A stretch of 64,000 nt of DNA. It comes from Begonia masoniana (Eukaryota; Streptophyta; Magnoliopsida; Cucurbitales; Begoniaceae). The stretch covers positions 47,254,902-47,318,901 of the forward strand of contig CM039511.1 in the NCBI GenBank assembly GCA_022432975.1. The letters run 5' to 3'. This document shows positions 59,040 to 64,000 of this stretch, piece by piece. The stretch's first letter is position 1. Each line of letters begins with the position of its first letter. A program made the translations under genes and the position numbers. The notes under the pieces are model-generated. The model was not told the origin of the DNA. It saw nothing but the letters and a program-made list of their open reading frames with translations, and searched no databases.

Positions 59040-60158
59040 CTTTGTATCCTAAATGTTTCTTTAAGAGAGTTACTTGTTAGAGAGACTCATGGAGGAGGGT
59101 TAATGGGACACTTTGGAGTTACTAAAACATTGAGTGTGCTTTGTGATCATTTTTATTGGCCGAAAATGAGGCATCATGTTCAAGCCGTTTGTGATAAGTG
59201 CATTGAGTGTCGGAAGGCCAAATCAAAAATTAAACCTTATGGAAAGTACACTCCTCTACTTATTCCTAACCAACCTTGGGTGGACATATCGATGGATTTT
59301 GTGATTGGTTTGCCGAGGACACAAGGAGGGAAAGATAGCATATTTGTGGTAGTGGATAGGTTTAGTAAGATGGCTCACTTTATAGCATGCTCAAAGACAA
59401 ACGACGCTACTCATGTGGCGGACTTATTCTTCAAAGAAGTTGTGCGTTTACACGGAATTCCTAAAACAAATTGTGAGTGATAGAGATGTAAAGTTCCTAA
59501 GTTACTTTTGGAAAACTTTGTGGAGTAATCTAGGAACAAAACTTTTATTCTCAACCGTGGCACACCCCCAAACGGATGGACAAACAGAAGTGGTAAATAG
59601 AACACTTTCTACGTTGTTAAGAGCGATTATTTCTAAAAATTTAAAACAATGGGAAAAATGTTTACCTCATGTTAAATTTGCTTATAATAGAGTTGTTCAT
59701 TCTACTACTTCATATTCACCATTTGAAATTGTTTATGGATTTAATCCTTTATCTCCTCTTGATATTTTATCTCTACCTACTAACGAGTTTGTTAATTTTG
59801 ATAGAGAGAAAAAAGCTAAATTTGTTAGGGACTTACATCTGAAAGTACAAGAGAACATTCGAGAGAGAAACGAGCATTATGCACGTCAAGCAAACAAAAG
59901 CCGTAAAAAGATTATATTTGAACCCGGAGATTGGGTTTGGCTACATCTTCGAAAAGAGAGGTTTCCAAATCAACGAAAAAGCAAGTTGCATCCACGAGGA
60001 GATGGATCATTTCAAGTCCTTGAACGCATAAACGACAATGCCTACAAGATCGACTTACCTGGCGAATATGAAAATGTTAGTGCATCTTTTAATGTTAGTG
60101 ACTTATCTTTTATATGATGCAGAGATTCGAGGACGAATCTTTTCGAAGAGGGAGGGAA
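59040..60158 (+). pseudogene. int: Element A integrase, second copy (one frameshift, catalytic triad present)
   Basis: Zinc-binding domain: H residues in [12 protein letters not shown] and the Cys pair of [11 protein letters not shown] (59195-59220). Core: SMDFVIG (59290), IVSDRDVKF (59470-59500) and [11 protein letters not shown] with Glu codon 59587-59589, so all three acidic residues are present. One extra A near 59467 (AAAACAAATTGTGAG) splits the frame into 59103-59480 and 59413-60117. The C-terminal module reads [17 protein letters not shown], with Ser in the usual Pro position of GPF. A stop after DLSFI (60115) ends it unless the polymorphic T run near 60108 is miscounted. The polypurine tract is GAAGAGGGAGGGAA (60145-60158). 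Confidence 0.9.
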
Positions 60159-61052
60159 TGATGTGATCCAAGCAGCGACAAAGCCCAAGCCCAAGAGCAA
60201 CGATCCAATTGAGGCCATTGGCGACCCAATGACACGGTCCAAAGCTAAGAAGATGCGTGAGGCCTTGCAAAGATTAATTTTAGAGATCCAAGGGAGAGAG
60301 GAGCCGCGACAACTTGATTTAAAACTATTGAATGTGTCGAGGATTGAAGATAATCAAAATCAAGTTGAAGCAAGGGAGGCCAAAGATGCATGAAGATTTA
60401 CATGTGCCATGCACATGCACGTGCAAGAATTAAAAAGTCACATGAGAAGCACATGCAAATCCAAACAAATCACGTATAAGAGATTTTATCCGACAGAATC
60501 TACTCAAATCAATTCAAATCATATTCAAACGTAGTTTAAACATAGTTTATCATGCAAAAGATCATTATCTCACGATTTTATTAGTTATTTTATTTTTATT
60601 TTCGTTTTTTTTTTCAATTTTCATGTGTAGCCTATTTAATGGCAAAACACTTTTGATTTAGGAGAACAAGTTTGAATTAAAAATGTGTTTTTTTTAGAGA
60701 GGATTTCTCTTTAGTTCTTTGCGAAGAACAACGATCTTCTTCAAGTCACGCTTGAAGAATCTTGCTTGATAGCTTTGGTTCTTACCAACGAGTTTGGTCT
60801 GGGTCAAGCTCCTGTTTTGATAGCTTTGGTTCAGCCAACAGGTGTGGCTCGGGTCAAGCTCCTGTTTTGATAGCTTTGGTTCAGCCAACAGGTGTGGCTC
60901 GGGTCAAGCTCCTGTTTTGATAACTAGGGTTCCATCGAATTCTTCGATTGGGGTCTTAGTTCCTTAGTTTATTCTTGAATCAAAAAGGCGTTCCTAGAAT
61001 TATTCTGCGTTGTTGTCGGGTCCCGGCTCCTTTCGATCCGAGGTTCGCATCA
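60159..61052 (+). repeat. 3' LTR of element A, second copy (894 bp)
   Basis: TGATGTGATCC...TTCGCATCA, complete and clean. It encodes a pol tail frame (60163-60393) with DPMTRSKAKKMREALQRL, analogous to the [11 protein letters not shown] tail of element B. It holds about two 50-bp minisatellite units (60777-60928), the ancestral-like state for the array at 18291-20528. Confidence 0.93.
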
Positions 61053-62526
61053 AAATTTTACCGACAACAACACAGGTGCGATTAAACTCTCTATCCCATC
61101 ATTTCAAGGTAAAAATGACCCGGACGTTTACATTGAATAGGAACGAAAGGTTGAACTTGTTTTCGATTGCTATAACTATTCGGAGGAAAAAAAAGTTAAA
61201 CTTGCAGCAATTGCTTAGTGGGACCAAGTGCTGCTAACCAAACGAAGAAATAGAGAAATTCCAATCGACAATTGGGAAGACATGAAAGCTGTCATGAGAC
61301 GAAGGTTTGTTCCTTCACATTATTATAGAGATTTACACTTAAAATTGCAAAGCCTTAAACAGGGTTCAAAATCTGTTGAGGAGTACCATAAGGAGATGGA
61401 AATATCCATGATTCGTGCCAATGTTGAGGAAGATCGAGAAGCAACCATGGCTCGATTCATTTATGGTCTCAATCATGAAATTGCAAATATTGTAGAATTG
61501 CAGCACTACGTGGAACTTGAAGAGGTTGTCCACATGGCCATGAAGGTTGAAAGGCAGCTAAAAAGAGGAGGAAGAATCAACCTCCAGCACGAAAACTTTA
61601 CTTCTTTGAGTGGGAAGTCAAAATGGAACTCTACTATAAGGCAAGAAGAGCAGTCGACTTCCAAGCCAAAAGATGAAAAGTAATGGCCAAGCAGATTGAA
61701 AAAGGTACTAGTTATACCCAACCCAAAGAAATCGAGATATTAAGTGTTCTAAATGTCATGGAATTGGTCATATTCTTTACAATGCCCAATTAAAAGAACT
61801 ATGATCTTGTTAAATAATGGAGATATTGTTTCTGAAGAAGAAAGTGACAATGAAGCTATGCCACCACTTGAAGAAGCTAGTGATACCGAACATGCAGTTG
61901 TTGGCCAAGCCTTAGTAGTTCTTCGAACCTCCATGTTCAAACTATAGAAGATGATGACCGTCAACAACGTGAAAACATTTTCTATACGCGCTGCCATGTT
62001 AAAGAAAAGGGTTGTGGTTTAATCATAGGTGGAGGAAGTTGTGTGAATGTTGCAAGTAAAATATGGTTGACAGACTTGGATTAAAGACTCTAAAGCACCC
62101 TCGACCATATCGTCTCCAATGGCTCAATGAAAAGTGGAGAAATGAAGGTAACAAAACAGGGTTCTTGTCTCATTTTCAATTGGCAAATATTCAGATGAAG
62201 TTCTTTGTGATGTTGTTCCTATGCAAGCAAGTCATATATTGCTGGGAAGACAGGCAATTTGACAGACGCACCACCCATGATTGATACAAGAATCGGTACA
62301 ACTTTATCAAGGATGGACGAAGTATTACTCTAGCTCCGCTACCACCTCATCAAGTTTTCGAAGAGCAATGCCAAATTAAAAAAATCTGTCACAGCTAATA
62401 CAAAACAATGTGAGAGTGAGCATGAGAGAGAAGAGAGAAAATGTGAAAAGAAGAGGAAAAGAGTCAGGTGCCACTTGAAAAAGCAAAAAAGGCAGTGAAT
62501 TTCCTTGCACAAGAGAGAGAGATTAA
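61053..62526 (+). pseudogene. gag-pro: Element B gag (rest) and protease, second copy
   Basis: Counterpart of 20659-22199. Two G-to-A changes turn Trp codons into stops (GAATAGGAACG near 61138 and GCTTAGTGGG near 61216). A 21-bp in-frame deletion removes the AVSFTDY segment between two GCA repeats near 61207. Frame 61228-61683 is intact and contains [12 protein letters not shown] and [17 protein letters not shown]. 1-nt losses then break the knuckle region (61740-61790). The protease motif again reads ATAGGTGGAGGA (62025-62036), that is Gly in place of the catalytic Asp. It ends at GAGAGATTAA, where satellite begins. Confidence 0.9.
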
Positions 62527-64000
62527 AACTTCACTTCAATCGATTTGTTCCAAAAGAGTTGAACGTATCAAGCAAATGAGGTTGAGTGTTACATGACTTG
62601 TGGTTAGAACCTAAGTTATCCATTTCACATTCAAGGTTTTAACTTGAAGTGATGAGAACGACGTGTATTGAGGACCCAACAACCTTCATGGACGCGAAAC
62701 TAAGACTTAGTAATGCGCTTGATGAAGCATTAGAAACTTCACTTCAATCGATTTGTTCCAAAAGAGTTGAACGTATCAAGCAAATGAGGTTGAGTGTTAC
62801 ATGACTTGTGGTTAGAACCTAAGTTATCCATTTCACATTCAAGGTTTTAACTTGAAGTGATGAGAACGACGTGTATTGAGGACCCAACAACCTTCATGGA
62901 CGCGAAACTAAGACTTAGTAATGCGCTTGATGAAGCATTAGAAACTTCACTTCAATCGATTTGTTCCAAAAGAGTTGAACGTATCAAGCAAATGAGGTTG
63001 AGTGTTACATGACTTGTGGTTAGAACCTAAGTTATCCATTTCACATTCAAGGTTTTAACTTGAAGTGATGAGAACGACGTGTATTGAGGACCCAACAACC
63101 TTCATGGACGCGAAACTAAGACTTAGTAATGCGCTTGATGAAGCATTAGAAACTTCACTTCAATCGATTTGTTCCAAAAGAGTTGAACGTATCAAGCAAA
63201 TGAGGTTGAGTGTTACATGACTTGTGGTTAGAACCTAAGTTATCCATTTCACATTCAAGGTTTTAACTTGAAGTGATGAGAACGACGTGTATTGAGGACC
63301 CAACAACCTTCATGGACGCGAAACTAAGACTTAGTAATGCGCTTGATGAAGCATTAGAAACTTCACTTCAATCGATTTGTTCCAAAAGAGTTGAACGTAT
63401 CAAGCAAATGAGGTTGAGTGTTACATGACTTGTGGTTAGAACCTAAGTTATCCATTTCACATTCAAGGTTTTAACTTGAAGTGATGAGAACGACGTGTAT
63501 TGAGGACCCAACAACCTTCATGGACGCGAAACTAAGACTTAGTAATGCGCTTGATGAAGCATAAGAAACTTCACTTCAATCGATTTGTTCCAAAAGAGTT
63601 GAACGTATCAAGCAAATGAGGTTGAGTGTTACATGACTTGTGGTTAGAACCTAAGTTATCCATTTCACATTCAAGGTTTTAACTTGAAGTGATGAGAACG
63701 ACGTGTATTGAGGACCCAACAACCTTCATGGACGCGAAACTAAGACTTAGTAATGCGCTTGATGAAGCATTAGAAACTTCACTTCAATCGATTTGTTCCA
63801 AAAGAGTTGAACGTATCAAGCAAATGAGGTTGAGTGTTACATGACTTGTGGTTAGAACCTAAGTTATCCATTTCACATTCAAGGTTTTAACTTGAAGTGA
63901 TGAGAACGACGTGTATTGAGGACCCAACAACCTTCATGGACGCGAAACTAAGACTTAGTAATGCGCTTGATGAAGCATTAGAAACTTCACTTCAATCGAT
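62527..64000. repeat. 208-bp satellite array, right end (about 7 homogeneous monomers)
   Basis: Monomers in exact 208-bp register and nearly identical, all of the CATGACTTGTGG type. One GCATAAG variant occurs at about 63560. It starts within the monomer at AAACTTCACTTCAATCG, joined to B gag over a few shared bases, and continues beyond the window. Confidence 0.97.

Larger units (their letters stand above)
53114..61052 (+). mobile_element. Element A, second copy (7.9 kb including Cassandra chimera)
   Basis: TGATG...CATCA ends with AAATT on both sides (right copy 61053-61057). It has the LTR, primer site, gag-protease, Cassandra chimera, RT-RNase H, integrase and LTR in order, without the T700 tract or the minisatellite explosion. 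From about 57400 onward the sequence is clean and domains read well, making this the better guide to element A. Confidence 0.93.
51576..62526 (+). mobile_element. Second copy of the nested B/A/Cassandra composite (3' part missing)
   Basis: Same order and same internal insertion points as 8411-22199: B LTR, B gag start, element A with the AAATT site, the Cassandra chimera with AAAGC, then the rest of B gag and protease. The preceding satellite flank also matches. Instead of passing through the satellite block into B integrase within the window, it runs into satellite at 62527 to the window end. Substitutions such as two TGG to TAG changes and a 21-bp deletion in gag show that it is not a verbatim repeat. 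Identity of nested positions means duplication or alternative-haplotype assembly, not independent insertion. Confidence 0.92.

Overview
This window is plant centromeric or pericentromeric heterochromatin, most likely from a eudicot. It contains no host gene that I can support. The evidence is a 208-bp tandem satellite (about 38% GC by hand count of one monomer) filling roughly half of the window, interrupted only by LTR retrotransposons. Two of these are Ty3/gypsy chromovirus elements of the CRM (centromeric retrotransposon) type. There is also a Cassandra TRIM with its 5S-rRNA-derived LTRs, which is a vascular-plant element. I cannot name the species from sequence alone.

Layout: 1-8410 satellite array. 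8411-26830 a CRM-like element ('B') inserted in the satellite. Inside the gag of B sits a second complete CRM-like element ('A', 10022-20658, target duplication AAATT). Inside the PR/RT interval of A sits a 1.1-kb Cassandra-containing insertion (13366-14466, target duplication AAAGC). The 3' LTR of A holds about 45 identical copies of a 50-bp minisatellite. The protease-to-RNase H part of B is missing, and 12 near-identical 208-bp monomers (about 22200-24727) stand in its place. 26836-34497 older, diverged satellite with a six-monomer higher-order repeat. 34498-43939 a large-LTR, non-autonomous Ty3/gypsy element ('C') with a decayed gag and no recognisable pol; its LTRs carry a 21/28-bp minisatellite and a cluster of GC-rich hairpins. 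43940-44435 satellite, then a 100-N gap (44436-44535). 44536-44959 a fragment of another LTR. 45009-51575 satellite with very many single-base indels. 51576-62526 a second copy of the same B/A/Cassandra nest. 62527-64000 homogeneous satellite.

How the parts relate: B and C entered the satellite at the same base of the monomer (CAACA duplication). A entered B, and the Cassandra chimera entered A. The whole nest was then duplicated, or the same locus was assembled twice. All element proteins are broken. B has lost the protease catalytic Asp and the integrase catalytic Glu; A carries frameshifts and stops. Quality caution: sequence on both sides of the N gap (about 42.9-57.4 kb) and around a 700-nt pure T tract (15.9-18.2 kb) looks poorly polished, so single-base frameshifts there should not be read as biology. 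All elements lie on the + strand except Cassandra.
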